A stretch of 64,000 bases of DNA from Sphingopyxis sp. TUF1 (GCF_036687315.1 NZ_CP144683.1:2736001-2800000), one strand, 5' to 3'. Shown: positions 9,074 through 20,539, counted from the first letter of the stretch. The notes: generated from the sequence alone by a model not told the origin. Numbers and translations: made by a program.

Positions 9074-9898
9074 ATGATGACCGCAGCCGATCCCGCGCTG
9101 GCCGATTGCCGCCTGATGGTGGCGACGCCCATTTATGAGGGCGCGCAGGGCACCTATGTCCGCGCGGCGCTCGACCTCGCGCTGCGTGCGCAGGCGATGG
9201 GGGTACCGGTGCGGTTCGAGTTCATCCTTTATCAGCCGTCGATCACGCGCGCGCGCAACATATTGGCGGCGATGTTCCTGGCGAGCGACTGCACGCACCT
9301 GCTGTTCGTCGATGCCGACATCGATTTTTCGCCCGACGATGTGTTTTCGCTCATCCGCGCGATGGATGCGCACGCCGAAGCCGGAGTGCTCGGCGGGGCC
9401 TATCCGCGCCGCATGATCAACTGGCGCAATGTCGCGCGCGCGGTCGAACAGGGGCTGGCCAAGGATAATCCGGCCGACCTAGCGCGCTATGCCGGCGACT
9501 ATGCGCTGCATTTCCTGAACCCGCAGCAAAGCTTCAAGATGACCGATCTCGTCGAGCTGTCGCGGCTCGGCACCGCGATGATGCTGATCCGCCGTGACGT
9601 GCTTGAAGGGCTGCGCACCGCTTTGCCCGAGCTAGTCTTTCGGCCCGATCCCGCCGAGCAGCAGGCGCATGGCGTCGGCAAGGTCGAACCCGCCTTGTTC
9701 TGTCCGATGATCGAGCCTGAAAGCCAGGCACTGCTGTCCGACGACTATGCCTTTTGCCGCCGCGTGCGCGACGCAGGCTTTCGTATCTGGCTCGCCCCCT
9801 GGGTGCGCACGACCCACGCGGGATCGATGGTCTTCGCCGGCGCGCTTGCCGACACGGCGCAGCTTTATTCCGTTAATCCAGCCTCTTCCGTGGAGTAG
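9074..9898 (+). CDS. Glycosyltransferase-like protein inside the gcv operon
   Basis: The 274-residue protein looks like a GT-A-fold glycosyltransferase. It begins MVATPIYEGAQGTYVRAAL, has a conserved ITRARNILAAMFL helix, and a DxD-type acidic cluster LLFVDADIDFSPDD with aspartates at 80, 82 and 84, which in GT-A enzymes binds the metal and the sugar nucleotide. It has no signal peptide or membrane span. Resemblance to the Anp1-like/family-2-like group is only suggestive. It is transcribed with the glycine cleavage genes (3 bp to gcvPA), although no link to glycine metabolism is known to me. Two adjacent ATGs (9074, 9077) follow a purine-rich GGGGAAAGGGG. Confidence 0.6.
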   Translation: MMTAADPALADCRLMVATPIYEGAQGTYVRAALDLALRAQAMGVPVRFEFILYQPSITRARNILAAMFLASDCTHLLFVDADIDFSPDDVFSLIRAMDAHAEAGVLGGAYPRRMINWRNVARAVEQGLAKDNPADLARYAGDYALHFLNPQQSFKMTDLVELSRLGTAMMLIRRDVLEGLRTALPELVFRPDPAEQQAHGVGKVEPALFCPMIEPESQALLSDDYAFCRRVRDAGFRIWLAPWVRTTHAGSMVFAGALADTAQLYSVNPASSVE

Positions 9899-9901
9899 TT
9901 C

Positions 9902-11260
9902 ATGCGTTATCTCCCGCTTACCCCCGACGACCGCGCGGCGATGCTTGGCGTCATCGGCGCGTCGTCGATCGACAATCTGTTCGCCGATGTTCCGGCCGAA
10001 GCCCGGCTCGACGGTCCGATCGCCGGATTGCCGATGCACGCGAGCGAGCTCGCCGTCGAACGCCATATGGGGGCGCTTGCACGCCGCAACCGCGCCGCGG
10101 GCGATGGGCCTTTCTTCCTTGGCGCGGGCGCCTATCGTCATCATGTGCCCGCCAGCGTCGATCACCTGATCCAGCGCGGCGAGTTCCTGACCGCCTATAC
10201 CCCCTATCAGCCCGAAATCGCGCAGGGCACGCTGCAGATGTTGTTCGAGTTCCAGTCGCAGGTCGCGCGGCTGTTCGGCACGGACGTCGCCAATGCGTCG
10301 ATGTACGACGGCTCGACCGCCTGCTGGGAAGCGATCGTCATGGCGCGGCGGATCAGCCGGCGCGGCAAGGCGCTACTGTCGACGGGCCTCCATCCCCATT
10401 ACCGCAGCGTTGCGCGCACGATGGCCAAATATACCGGTGACGTGCTCGTCGATGGCGACCCCAGCCTCCAACCCGGCACCGATTGGGCCGCGCTGGCAGA
10501 GAGCATCGACAAGGAAACGAGCTGCGTCGTCGTTCAGTATCCCGACATTCTGGGTCGGATCGACGACATGACGGCGCTGGCCGAAGCCTGTCAGAGCGCA
10601 GGCGCGTTGCTGATCGCCGTCGTCACCGAACCGGTCGCGCTGGGCCTCATCAAATCGCCCGGCGAGATGGGCGCTGACATTGTGGTGGGCGAGGGGCAGG
10701 CGATCGGCGTCGGGCTGCAATTCGGCGGGCCCTATGTCGGCCTGTTCGCTTGCAAGAGTAAATATGTCCGCCAGATGCCGGGCCGACTGTGCGGCGAGAC
10801 GGTCGACGCCAATGGCAAGCGTGGCTTCGTGCTGACGCTGTCGACGCGCGAACAGCATATCCGCCGCGAGAAGGCGACGAGTAATATCTGCACTAACTCA
10901 GGACTTTGTGCGCTGGCCTTCAGCATCCATATGACCTTGCTGGGCGAGGCGGGGCTGCGTCAGCTTGCCGCGATCAACCATGGCCGGGCGAGGGCGGCCG
11001 CGGCCGAACTTGCAAAGGTTCCAGGCGTGTTGGTGCTGAACGACGCGTTTTTCAACGAGTTTACACTGCTGCTGCCGACAGCGGCGCGGCCGGTCGTTCA
11101 CAAGCTTGCGGAGATGGACATTCTCGGTGGCGTGTCGCTCGGCCGTCTCTATCCCGACAATGCCGGTCTCGAAAACGGGCTTGTCGTCGCTGTGACCGAA
11201 ACCGTGACCGAAGCGGACGTATCCGCCTTTGCCGCCGCCCTGAAGGAGGTGCTCGTATGA
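9902..11260 (+). CDS. gcvPA: Glycine dehydrogenase (decarboxylating) subunit 1
   Basis: GcvPA is the N-terminal half of the split P protein, which decarboxylates glycine and passes the aminomethyl group to lipoyl-GcvH. The 452-residue product starts [20 protein letters not shown] and has the family landmarks [38 protein letters not shown] and [18 protein letters not shown]. It has the aminotransferase-like fold but lacks the PLP lysine, which is on subunit 2. Its stop overlaps the gcvPB start (ATGA), which suggests coupled, equimolar synthesis. Confidence 0.97.
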   Translation: MRYLPLTPDDRAAMLGVIGASSIDNLFADVPAEARLDGPIAGLPMHASELAVERHMGALARRNRAAGDGPFFLGAGAYRHHVPASVDHLIQRGEFLTAYTPYQPEIAQGTLQMLFEFQSQVARLFGTDVANASMYDGSTACWEAIVMARRISRRGKALLSTGLHPHYRSVARTMAKYTGDVLVDGDPSLQPGTDWAALAESIDKETSCVVVQYPDILGRIDDMTALAEACQSAGALLIAVVTEPVALGLIKSPGEMGADIVVGEGQAIGVGLQFGGPYVGLFACKSKYVRQMPGRLCGETVDANGKRGFVLTLSTREQHIRREKATSNICTNSGLCALAFSIHMTLLGEAGLRQLAAINHGRARAAAAELAKVPGVLVLNDAFFNEFTLLLPTAARPVVHKLAEMDILGGVSLGRLYPDNAGLENGLVVAVTETVTEADVSAFAAALKEVLV

Positions 11261-12816
11261 CCGCGCTCAACCGCGCCGGCTGGCGTCCCGAAATGAACGC
11301 CGCGGGCGGCGCCGACGACAATGTCACCTTTACCGGCAATCGCGCGCTGATGCTCGAGGAGCCGCTGATCTTTGAGATTGGTTCGACCGAAACCACCGGC
11401 GTCGATTTCGATGAGCAGGCATCTGCGGCCGACCTTGGTTCGCTGATGCGCAGCGATCCCATCGGCCTGCCGGGGCTCAGCGAATCCGAAACCGTGCGGC
11501 ACTATACGCGCCTGTCGCGCCAGAATTATGCGATCGACCTCGGCCTGTTCCCGCTTGGCAGCTGCACGATGAAGCACAACCCGCGGCTCAACGAGAAAGT
11601 CGCGCGGATGCCGGGCTTTGCCGACGTTCACCCGCTGCAACCGCAGGAAACGGTGCAGGGCGCCTATGCGGTGATCCACGAACTCGCCGAATGGCTGATC
11701 ACGCTTACCGGCATGCACAGCGTCGCGATGTCGCCCAAGGCGGGCGCGCATGGCGAGCTTTGCGGGATACTCTGCATCAAGGCAGCGCTCGAAGCGCGCG
11801 GCGAGGATCGCCGTGTCATCCTCGTCCCCGAAAGCGCGCACGGTACGAATCCGGCGACCGCGGCCTTTGCGGGCTTCACGGTCGAGGATATTCCGGCGAC
11901 CAAGGAAGGCCGCGTGGACCTCGAGGCGCTGAAAGCGCGGCTTGGCCCCGACGTCGCGGGGGTGATGATCACCAACCCCAACACCTGCGGCCTGTTCGAG
12001 CGCGACATGAAGGCGATTTCGGACGCGGTCCATGCCGTGGGCGGCTACGTCTATTGCGACGGCGCGAACTTCAACGCGATCGTCGGCCGCGTGCGCCCCG
12101 GCGACCTTGGCGTCGACGCGATGCACATCAACCTTCACAAGACCTTCTCGACCCCGCACGGCGGCGGCGGGCCGGGCTCGGGCCCGGTCGTGCTGTCGGA
12201 GGCACTTGCGCCCTATGCGCCGCTGCCTTTCGTGACGAAGGATGGCGACCGTTTCGGGCTGATCGAAGAGGAAAGCGCGGGCAAGGATCATCCCGCGACC
12301 TTCGGCCGCATGACCGCCTTCCACGGCCAGATGGGCATGTTCACCCGCGCGCTGACCTATATCCTGAGCCACGGTGCTGACGGGCTGAAGCAGGTCGCCG
12401 AGGATGCGGTGCTCAACGCCAATTATATCCTGCGCAGTCTGGAAGATGTGCTCGACGCGCCGTTTGCGGTGTCGGGTCCGTGCATGCACGAGGCTTTGTT
12501 CAGCGACAAGGGGCTGGCCGAGGGCTTTTCGACGCTCGACATCGCCAAGGGGCTGATCGACGAGGGCTATCACCCGATGACGGTATATTTCCCGCTCGTC
12601 GTCCACGGCGCCATGCTGATCGAGCCGACCGAGACCGAAAGCAAGGCGGCGCTCGACCAGTTCATTGGCGCGCTGCGCAGCATCGCGATGCGCGCGAAGA
12701 ATGGCGATCCTGCGCTTAAATCGGCGCCGCATTTCGCCCCGCGCGCGCGGCTAGATGAGACAGCGGCGGCGCGGAAACCCGTGTTGAGCTGGAGCGAGGA
12801 TGATGGCGCGAATTGA
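11257..12816 (+). CDS. gcvPB: Glycine dehydrogenase (decarboxylating) subunit 2
   Basis: GcvPB is the PLP-bearing half of the split P protein. I chose the ATG at 11257 because a strong Shine-Dalgarno (GAAGGAGGT, 11242-11250) precedes it and it overlaps the gcvPA stop by 4 bp. The 519-residue product carries [15 protein letters not shown] and the PLP-binding segment [17 protein letters not shown] with lysine 295. The C-terminal tail (about 490-519) is Ala/Arg-rich and variable in the family. A long palindromic repeat begins 2 bp after the stop and may act as the 3' end structure of the operon. Confidence 0.97.
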   Translation: MTALNRAGWRPEMNAAGGADDNVTFTGNRALMLEEPLIFEIGSTETTGVDFDEQASAADLGSLMRSDPIGLPGLSESETVRHYTRLSRQNYAIDLGLFPLGSCTMKHNPRLNEKVARMPGFADVHPLQPQETVQGAYAVIHELAEWLITLTGMHSVAMSPKAGAHGELCGILCIKAALEARGEDRRVILVPESAHGTNPATAAFAGFTVEDIPATKEGRVDLEALKARLGPDVAGVMITNPNTCGLFERDMKAISDAVHAVGGYVYCDGANFNAIVGRVRPGDLGVDAMHINLHKTFSTPHGGGGPGSGPVVLSEALAPYAPLPFVTKDGDRFGLIEEESAGKDHPATFGRMTAFHGQMGMFTRALTYILSHGADGLKQVAEDAVLNANYILRSLEDVLDAPFAVSGPCMHEALFSDKGLAEGFSTLDIAKGLIDEGYHPMTVYFPLVVHGAMLIEPTETESKAALDQFIGALRSIAMRAKNGDPALKSAPHFAPRARLDETAAARKPVLSWSEDDGAN

Positions 12817-12817
12817 C

Positions 12818-12895
12818 CGTCGCCCCCGCGCAGGCGGGGACCGCTATTGGCGTGGCGCAAGGCTGCCAGCGGCCCCCGCCTGCGCGGGGGCGACG
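12818..12895. repeat. Intergenic palindromic repeat, family C copy 1
   Basis: Left arm CGTCGCCCCCGCGCAGGCGG and an inverted right arm ending CCGCCTGCGCGGGGGCGACG, with about 25 bp between them. The same arms recur at 25138, 50869 and 58845. It follows the gcvPB stop immediately and lies 21 bp before the ABA4-like gene. Confidence 0.9.
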
Positions 12896-12915
12896 GGCAG
12901 AGGAGATGAACGGGT

Positions 12916-13365
12916 ATGAGCTGGGACAGCCTGTTTCTGCTGGCAAATTATTGGGCCTTCGCGGCGTGGATCGCGCTTGCCTTCCTGCCGCGCGGACCAA
13001 AGACGCTCGCGCTCATCCTCTATCTCGGCGTGACGCTGCTCTGCCTTGCCTATACCGTGCTGATCGTGGGCTTCCTGACGGGAGGCATCGATCCCGGCGG
13101 ACCGGGTGGCGGCGATTTCACGACGCTGAAAGGCGTGATGATGCTGTTCGACAGCCCTGGCGGCGCGACGCTCGGCTGGATCCACTATCTCGCGTTCGAC
13201 CTGTTCACCGGCATGTGGATCGCGCGCGACGCCGATCAAAAGGGGTTCAGCCGCATCGCACAATTCCCATTCCTGCTGCTGACCTTGCTCGTCGGGCCGG
13301 TGGGGCTTTTCGCGTGGCTGATCGTCCGCGAACGCCGCGCGCGCGCGCTGGCGAAGGCGAAGTGA
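12916..13365 (+). CDS. ABA4-like (DUF4281) integral membrane protein
   Basis: The 149-residue protein has four predicted membrane segments (about 5-24, 32-53, 85-105, 115-135) and the family features WILFLLANYWA-like N-terminus (here DSLFLLANYWAFAAW), GGDFTTLKGVMMLFDSPGG and WIHYLAFDLFTGMWIARDA. This matches the ABA4-like/DUF4281 family, whose plant member acts in neoxanthin formation; the bacterial role is unknown, although sphingomonads make carotenoids. It ends in a GTGA overlap with the methyltransferase gene, so the two are likely co-translated. Confidence 0.8.
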   Translation: MSWDSLFLLANYWAFAAWIALAFLPRGPKTLALILYLGVTLLCLAYTVLIVGFLTGGIDPGGPGGGDFTTLKGVMMLFDSPGGATLGWIHYLAFDLFTGMWIARDADQKGFSRIAQFPFLLLTLLVGPVGLFAWLIVRERRARALAKAK

Positions 13366-14024
13366 CGCCGCAGCCGTGGATGCCGGGCGACGAGGGCGCG
13401 GCGGACAAGCGCCACGCCCCGGCGACCCTGCGCAACCGCGACGCCATCGCCGCGGTGCTGGCCGACTGGTTGCCCGCGTCGGGCATGGTGCTGGAGGTCG
13501 CGAGCGGATCGGGCGAACATGCGGTCCATTTCGCCGCGGCGTTTCCGCGCCTCGACTGGCAGCCGAGCGACCCCGACGCCGCGGGGCTGACCTCGATCGC
13601 CGCGTGGCGCGCCGAGGCTGAACTTGCCAACCTCGCGCCGCCGCTGATGCTCGATGCGTCGGCACCCGACTGGCCGATCGACCGGGCCGATGCGATCCTG
13701 TGCATCAACATGGTGCATATCAGCCCTTGGGAGGCGACACTGGGCCTGTTCGCGGGAGCTGCGCTGCTTCTGGCGCCAAGCGCGCCGCTGATCCTTTACG
13801 GCCCGTACATCGAGCCCGATGTGCCGACGGCGGACAGCAACCTCGACTTCGACGCCAATCTGCGTGCGCGCGATCCGGCGTGGGGACTGCGCGACATCGA
13901 TGCGGTCAAGGCGGTTGCGTCCGACGCCGGGCTGACCTTCGCCGAACGCCGCGCGATGCCCGCCAACAATCTGATGCTGCTGTTCCGCCGGACTGACGAC
14001 CGGCGCGCAGATCGCTTTACCTGA
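13362..14024 (+). CDS. DUF938-family SAM-dependent methyltransferase-like protein
   Basis: The 220-residue product fits DUF938: it has ADKRHAPATLRNRDAIAAVL near the start, the SAM-binding motif I VLEVASGSGEHAVHFA, QPSDPDAAGLTSI as motif II, ILCINMVHISPWEAT after strand 4, and GPYIEPDVPTADSNLDFDANLRARDP (described here as the GPY...TAxSNxxFD signature). The substrate is unknown. I use the GTG at 13362 because it overlaps the preceding stop and GAAGG lies just upstream; an ATG at 13380 is the alternative. Confidence 0.82.
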   Translation: MTPQPWMPGDEGAADKRHAPATLRNRDAIAAVLADWLPASGMVLEVASGSGEHAVHFAAAFPRLDWQPSDPDAAGLTSIAAWRAEAELANLAPPLMLDASAPDWPIDRADAILCINMVHISPWEATLGLFAGAALLLAPSAPLILYGPYIEPDVPTADSNLDFDANLRARDPAWGLRDIDAVKAVASDAGLTFAERRAMPANNLMLLFRRTDDRRADRFT

Positions 14025-14088
14025 CGGGTAATGCCGCTAGCCTCCTAATCGAAAGCGCGCAAACGACGCGATTCGAGGGAGAGAGGCG

Positions 14089-15648
14089 ATGGCCCGCGAC
14101 GTTTCGGACCTGTTTACATTCGACGAGTTCCTGACCCATTGGGCTGCCGAGCGGCCCGACCGGGTGGCGCTGCGCGAGGAGGATCGCGTCTATAGCTACG
14201 CCGAGCTCGATGATCTGACTGCGCGCGCCGCCTCGGCGCTGCTGGCCGCGGGGCTGATGAAGGGGGACCGCATCGCGTGGATCGGCAAGAACAGCGACCT
14301 TTATTTTATCCTCTTTTACGGCGCCGCGCGCGCAGGGGTCGTGATGGCGCCGGTCGGCTGGCGGCTGTCGCCCGCCGAATGGGCGTTCATCGTCAACGAC
14401 ACGCGGGCAAAAATGGTGTTCGCGGGGCCGGGCTTCGAAGGACTGGCCGAGCAACTGGGGGGCAGGCTGGAGCATAGTCCCGCCGTCGTCGATGCCGCAA
14501 AAGCATGGGCGATGATCGAAGGGGCCCAGCGCACCGCCTTCGAGCGTTCGGGCGCCAACGACGCGGTGCTGCAACTCTACACCTCGGGTACCACGGGCAA
14601 TCCCAAGGGCGCGGTGCTATCGAACCGCAACCTCTTCGCGCTGCGCAAACATTCGAGCACGCTCGACCTTCCCTACACCAAATGGGACGATGACGAGGCG
14701 GTGCTGGTCGCGATGCCCTGCGCGCATATCGGCGGCACCGGGCTCGGCATCATGGCGCTCGCGGCGGGCTTGCCCGGCATCGTGCTGGCCGAGTTCAACC
14801 CCGACGGTGTGTTCGACGCGGTCGAGCAGCATGGCGTCACGCGCTTCTTCATGGTCCCCGCGGCGCTCCAGATGCTGTTGATGCACCCGCGCTGCGCCAG
14901 CGTCGATTACAGCCGCCTCAAATATATCCTTTACGGCGCCGCGCCGATCCCGCTCGAGCTGCTGCGCCAGTGCATTCAGGTCTTCGGCGCGCAGTTCATC
15001 CAGGCTTATGGCATGACCGAAACGACGGGCACCATTTCGATGCTGCCGCCCGAGGATCATGATCCGGCGGGCAACAAAAGGATGCGCTCGGCGGGCAAGG
15101 CGCTTCCCGGCGTCGAAATTCGCGTCGTCGATGCCGAGGGCAATCCACTGCCGACGGGCGAGGCGGGAGAGGTCGTGACGCGCTCGTCGAACAATATGCT
15201 GGGATATTGGAACCTGCCCGATGCCACGGCGAATACGATGACCGACGATGGCTGGATCCGCACGGGCGACGCCGGCTATCTCGACGAGGACGGCTATCTG
15301 TTCATTCACGACCGGATGAAGGACATGATCATCACCGGCGGCGAAAATGTCTATCCGGCCGAGGTCGAAAGCGCGATTTTCGGCCATCCGGCGGTGCAGG
15401 AGGTCGCGGTGATCGGCATTCCCGACGCGAAATGGGGCGAGAGCGTGAAGGCGGTCGTCGTTGCCAAGCCGGGCACGAACGTCGATGAAGCCGACATCAT
15501 CGCCTGGGCGCGCGAACGCATCGCGCCGTTCAAATGCCCACGCAGCATCGACGTGATCGATGCGCTGCCCCGCAACGCCAGCGGCAAGATTTTGCGCAAG
15601 GATCTGCGCGCGCCCTATTGGGAAGGTTATGAGCGGATGGTGAATTGA
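14089..15648 (+). CDS. Acyl-CoA synthetase (AMP-forming), FadD-like
   Basis: The 519-residue enzyme belongs to the adenylate-forming superfamily and should activate a carboxylic acid with ATP and CoA. It shows the P-loop LYTSGTTGNPKGAVLSN, the A5 motif QAYGMTETTG, DGWIRTGDAGYLDEDGY and the hinge DRMKDMIITGGENVYPAEVE, and the C-terminal catalytic lysine in NASGKILRKDLR. The chain-length preference cannot be read from sequence. A GAGGGAGAG Shine-Dalgarno precedes the ATG. It converges on the ABC-F gene. Confidence 0.9.
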   Translation: MARDVSDLFTFDEFLTHWAAERPDRVALREEDRVYSYAELDDLTARAASALLAAGLMKGDRIAWIGKNSDLYFILFYGAARAGVVMAPVGWRLSPAEWAFIVNDTRAKMVFAGPGFEGLAEQLGGRLEHSPAVVDAAKAWAMIEGAQRTAFERSGANDAVLQLYTSGTTGNPKGAVLSNRNLFALRKHSSTLDLPYTKWDDDEAVLVAMPCAHIGGTGLGIMALAAGLPGIVLAEFNPDGVFDAVEQHGVTRFFMVPAALQMLLMHPRCASVDYSRLKYILYGAAPIPLELLRQCIQVFGAQFIQAYGMTETTGTISMLPPEDHDPAGNKRMRSAGKALPGVEIRVVDAEGNPLPTGEAGEVVTRSSNNMLGYWNLPDATANTMTDDGWIRTGDAGYLDEDGYLFIHDRMKDMIITGGENVYPAEVESAIFGHPAVQEVAVIGIPDAKWGESVKAVVVAKPGTNVDEADIIAWARERIAPFKCPRSIDVIDALPRNASGKILRKDLRAPYWEGYERMVN

Positions 15649-15695
15649 GGGGAGCGGCGGACCGCGCCCGGACGTGAACTTTTGCCGCTTCGTGC

Positions 15696-17471
<1,776 letters not shown>

Positions 17472-17605
17472 GATGAACGGCTCGCTACTGGCGCGTTCAG
17501 CATCATGCAAGCGCCGTCCGCACAAAGGCGGGAACGCGTCCATTCCGTCGGCGTTACGGGATAGGAATCGCAAATGACCGCAAGCCCGGTTCGCAGGAGA
17601 ATGAA

Positions 17606-18352
17606 ATGACGAAGCAAATGCTCGCCGCTATGGCATCCGGACTGGCCTTGATCGCGGCGGTGCCGGCCGTCGCGCAGCAAGGAGGTTCGATGGTGACGGC
17701 AACAACGACGCAGGGACCGATCCTGAGCTTCAGCGTCAATGAAGAAGTGCGCTCGCGTCCCGACCGGGCGACTGTCGGCGCCGGGGTCACGACCACGGCC
17801 CCAACCGCGGTCGAAGCGATGCGCGCCAATGCCGCGGCGATGGACAAGCTGATCGCCGCCGCGAAGGCGCGCGGAATCAAGGCCGAGGACATCCAGACGA
17901 GCGGCATCAACCTGTCGCCGCAATATGATTACAGCAATCAGACACCGGGCCAGCCGCCGCGCTTCCTGGGCTATCAGGTGACAAACACGGTGCGCGCGGC
18001 GACGGGTCAGATCGCCGACGTGGGCCCGTTGCTCGACGCGCTTGTCGCCGCGGGCGGCACCAATATCGAGGGACCGTGGTTCGGCATGAAGGATGCCGAT
18101 GCGCAGCTCGTCGGCGCGCGCGGCGCAGCGATCAAGGCAGCCGAAGCCAAGGCAGCAGACTATGCGCGGCTCGCCGGCTATCGCGGCGCTGAGCTGGTGT
18201 CGATCAGCGAGGGCGGCTTTGCAGGGCCGCAGCCGCCGATGCCCTATGCGCGCGACATGGCTGTCGCGCAGGAAGCCAAATCGACGCCGGTCGAGCCGGG
18301 GCGGGTGTCGAACACGCTGACGCTGAATTTCCAGTATCGGCTGGTGCGGTAA
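17606..18352 (+). CDS. SIMPL domain (DUF541) periplasmic protein
   Basis: The 248-residue product has a signal peptide (MLAAMASGLALIAAVPAVAQQ) and a SIMPL domain (SFSVNEEVRSRPDRATVGAG ... ALVAAGGTNIEGPWFGMKD ... AIKAAEAKAADYARLAGYRG). Members are periplasmic or outer-membrane proteins linked to oxidative stress or membrane integrity; the biochemical role is not established. It is a single-gene unit, divergent from the ABC-F gene and followed by a clear hairpin. Confidence 0.85.
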   Translation: MTKQMLAAMASGLALIAAVPAVAQQGGSMVTATTTQGPILSFSVNEEVRSRPDRATVGAGVTTTAPTAVEAMRANAAAMDKLIAAAKARGIKAEDIQTSGINLSPQYDYSNQTPGQPPRFLGYQVTNTVRAATGQIADVGPLLDALVAAGGTNIEGPWFGMKDADAQLVGARGAAIKAAEAKAADYARLAGYRGAELVSISEGGFAGPQPPMPYARDMAVAQEAKSTPVEPGRVSNTLTLNFQYRLVR

Positions 18353-18360
18353 TTCCAACG

Positions 18361-18388
18361 GGGGGTCGGTGCAAACCGACCCCTATTT
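18361..18388 (+). terminator. Hairpin after SIMPL gene
   Basis: GGGGTCGGT (18362-18370), a GCAA tetraloop, then ACCGACCCC (18375-18383) form a perfect 9-bp stem 9 bp past the stop, followed by TATTTCC. The T-run is short, so termination efficiency is uncertain. Confidence 0.7.
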
Positions 18389-18468
18389 CCGTTCGTGTCG
18401 AGCGAAGTCGAGACACCGGGAGGGCACGCGCTCCTGACGGGTGTCTCGACTTCGCTCGACACGAACGG
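18389..18468. repeat. Intergenic palindromic repeat, family A copy 1
   Basis: Perfect 29-bp arms, starting CCGTTCGTGTCGAGCGAAGT and ending ACTTCGCTCGACACGAACGG, separated by 22 bp. It lies between the convergent SIMPL and oxygenase genes, right after the SIMPL hairpin. The core GAGCGAAGTCGAG recurs at 32290. Confidence 0.92.
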
Positions 18469-18482
18469 TTTTTAGGCGGCTC

Positions 18483-19139
18483 CTACCCCAACTCCCCCTC
18501 CGCCCACGGCCAGGGCCGTTCGCGGAACCATTTGGTGATGATATATTTGCGCCCCTTTCGCACCTTCATCCCATGGTGGAGCGTGTCGGGGTTGGTGGAG
18601 CCGTCGGGGCGGACGTTGTTCCACGCGAGCAGCTTGCCGACTTCGGGCTGGTGCACCTTGCCGGTGGCAAGGAAGCGCGTCGCGCCTCCCGCGGCGGGCT
18701 CGTTGAGGTAGATCATCAAGGTCCAGCTTCGCTGGCCGGGCACCGCACAATAGATGTCCCAGTCGGCGCCGTGCGGGTCGAAATAGTCGGTGTGCGCCTT
18801 GAACTCCTCGCCGACATCATAGCGCTGGCCCTGAAGCGGCTCGCCATATTCGAGCGGGATACCGGTCAGTTCGTGCAGCCGGTTGTTTATGGCGACCACG
18901 AGGGGCAGGCGGTGGTCGAGATCGCAGGTCGAACTGGTGCGAAACGCCTCGTCGCCATTGGGATCAGCGATCGTCGACGGGCGCGCATCGCCGTCGATCA
19001 AGTCGACGATCGCGGCGCAGGTCTCGGCGTCGAGAAAGCGCGGGAGCATGAACTGTTCCAGCTTCGACGTCGGCGCGCGGCGGATGCCGGGAACCGCGGC
19101 AAGCCGCGCGGCGGTGCGGTCGGCGCCCGATGACGCCAT
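18483..19139 (-). CDS. 2OG-Fe(II) oxygenase, prolyl 4-hydroxylase-like
   Basis: The protein fits the Fe(II)/2-oxoglutarate dioxygenase superfamily, P4Hc type. Counting from the upstream ATG at 19163, iron ligands are in FKAHTDYF (His124, Asp126) and LHHGMKV (His196), and the 2OG-binding basic residue is Lys206 in KGRKYIITKW. LMIYLNEPAAGGATRF is the typical beta-strand core. I prefer the ATG at 19139 (218 aa, MASSGADRT) because GGAAGGA precedes it; the ATG at 19163 has no such site. The substrate (protein, peptide or small molecule) is unknown. Confidence 0.85.
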   Translation of the reverse strand: MASSGADRTAARLAAVPGIRRAPTSKLEQFMLPRFLDAETCAAIVDLIDGDARPSTIADPNGDEAFRTSSTCDLDHRLPLVVAINNRLHELTGIPLEYGEPLQGQRYDVGEEFKAHTDYFDPHGADWDIYCAVPGQRSWTLMIYLNEPAAGGATRFLATGKVHQPEVGKLLAWNNVRPDGSTNPDTLHHGMKVRKGRKYIITKWFRERPWPWAEGELG

Positions 19140-19265
19140 ATCGACATGATCCTTCCCAGCCATGGCGCGCTTTTACTGTCGTCTGCCGACGCGAACAATG
19201 CTTGACGAAAGGGGAGGTCGCGCCTATCGCCGCGCGCTGTCGCAGGCGGTTTCGCGCGGCATGTG

Positions 19266-19342
19266 GCGATCATAGCTCAGTTGGTTAGAGCGCCGGTTTG
19301 TGGTACCGGAGGTCGCGGGTTCGAGCCCCGTTGATCGCCCCA
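19266..19342 (+). tRNA. tRNA-His (GTG anticodon)
   Basis: The cloverleaf is complete: acceptor GCGATCA/TGATCGC, D arm GCTC...GAGC, anticodon arm CCGGT-TTGTGGT-ACCGG with anticodon GTG at 19300-19302, T arm GCGGG-TTCGAGC-CCCGT, and a DNA-encoded CCA at 19340-19342. The base before the acceptor (19265) is G and position 73 is C, so the G-1:C73 pair required by histidyl-tRNA synthetase is encoded. Confidence 0.97.
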
Positions 19343-19440
19343 TTTTTCGCTTTCGCTGCTGACGGACGCTTTTGAGGTGACTCGTCGCTCCTGTTTCATT
19401 ATTACATCTTCACGTAATTTTTTAACGTGAGGAACCTGCC

Positions 19441-20490
19441 ATGTCCGCTGTCTGGGATTTCGCCGATTTCGACGATCACGAACATGTTCACATGTTCCGC
19501 GATCGCGCCAGCGGGCTGACGGCGGTCATCGCCGTCCATTCGACGCACCTCGGCCCCGGCGCGGGCGGCGTGCGATATTGGCATTATCCGCAGCGCGCTG
19601 CGGCGATCACCGACGCGCTGCGCCTGTCGCGTGGCATGAGCTATAAAAATGCCATGGCCGGCCTGCCGATGGGCGGCGGCAAGGGCGTGATCCTGGCCGA
19701 CGAAGGGCAGGCGAAAACGCCTGAATTGCTTGCGGCGTTCGGCCGCGCGGTCGAATCGCTGGGCGGCGCCTATGTCACGGCCGAAGATGTCGGGATCACC
19801 GACGCCGACATGGTCGAGATTTCGCGGCAGACGAAGCATGTCAGCGGCTTGCCCGTCGCGAGCGGCGAAGCCGGCGGCGATCCGGGGCCGTTCACTGCGC
19901 TTGGCGTTTATTTCGGAATCAAGGCAGCGATTCGCGAAGGGCTCGGCACCGACAGCGCGAAGGATGTACGTGTCGCGATTCAGGGCGTCGGCAGCGTCGG
20001 CGGCGGGGTCGCGCGGCTGCTGGCGGCGGAGGGGGCGAAGCTCACCCTGGCCGACGTCAATCTGGCGCGTGCGAAGGCGCTGGCCGAAGAACTGGGCGCC
20101 GAGCTCGCCGATTCGGCAGCAATCATGGAAGTCGAGGCCGATGTGCTCAGCCCCAATGCGCTGGGCGCGATCCTGACCGAGCAGAGCATCGCCAAGTTGC
20201 GCGTGCCGATCGTCGCGGGCGGCGCGAACAACCAGCTTGCGACCGCGCTCGACGGCCAGCGCATCCACGATCGCGGCATTGTCTATGCCCCCGATTATGT
20301 CATCAACGCGGGTGGGATCATCAACGTCGCGCTCGAATATCTGGGGCAGGGCAGCCAGGACGAGGTCGAAAGCCGCATCCACCTGATTCCCGGCCGCCTC
20401 GCCGAAATCTGGGCCGAGAGCAAGGCGAGCGGCACGCCCGCGTCGGTCGTCGCGGACCGGATGGCGCAGAAGCTGATCGGACGCGGGTGA
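19441..20490 (+). CDS. Leucine dehydrogenase-type amino acid dehydrogenase
   Basis: The 349-residue product belongs to the Glu/Leu/Phe/Val dehydrogenases, which oxidatively deaminate an amino acid to a 2-oxo acid with NAD+. It shows the catalytic lysines in RGMSYKNAMAGLPMGGGKGVI, the catalytic aspartate region TAEDVGITDADM, and the Rossmann motif AIQGVGSVGGGVARLL. Length and the HLGPGAGGVRYW segment fit leucine/branched-chain dehydrogenase better than Glu dehydrogenase. The leader contains an AT-rich inverted repeat (TCACGT...ACGTGA, 19410-19430) between the tRNA and a GAGGAA ribosome site, which could be an operator. Confidence 0.9.
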   Translation: MSAVWDFADFDDHEHVHMFRDRASGLTAVIAVHSTHLGPGAGGVRYWHYPQRAAAITDALRLSRGMSYKNAMAGLPMGGGKGVILADEGQAKTPELLAAFGRAVESLGGAYVTAEDVGITDADMVEISRQTKHVSGLPVASGEAGGDPGPFTALGVYFGIKAAIREGLGTDSAKDVRVAIQGVGSVGGGVARLLAAEGAKLTLADVNLARAKALAEELGAELADSAAIMEVEADVLSPNALGAILTEQSIAKLRVPIVAGGANNQLATALDGQRIHDRGIVYAPDYVINAGGIINVALEYLGQGSQDEVESRIHLIPGRLAEIWAESKASGTPASVVADRMAQKLIGRG

Positions 20491-20539
20491 GCGGTTCGAG
20501 GGCTGGCGCGGGTTTCGATTTCCGCTAAGCCAACCCTTG

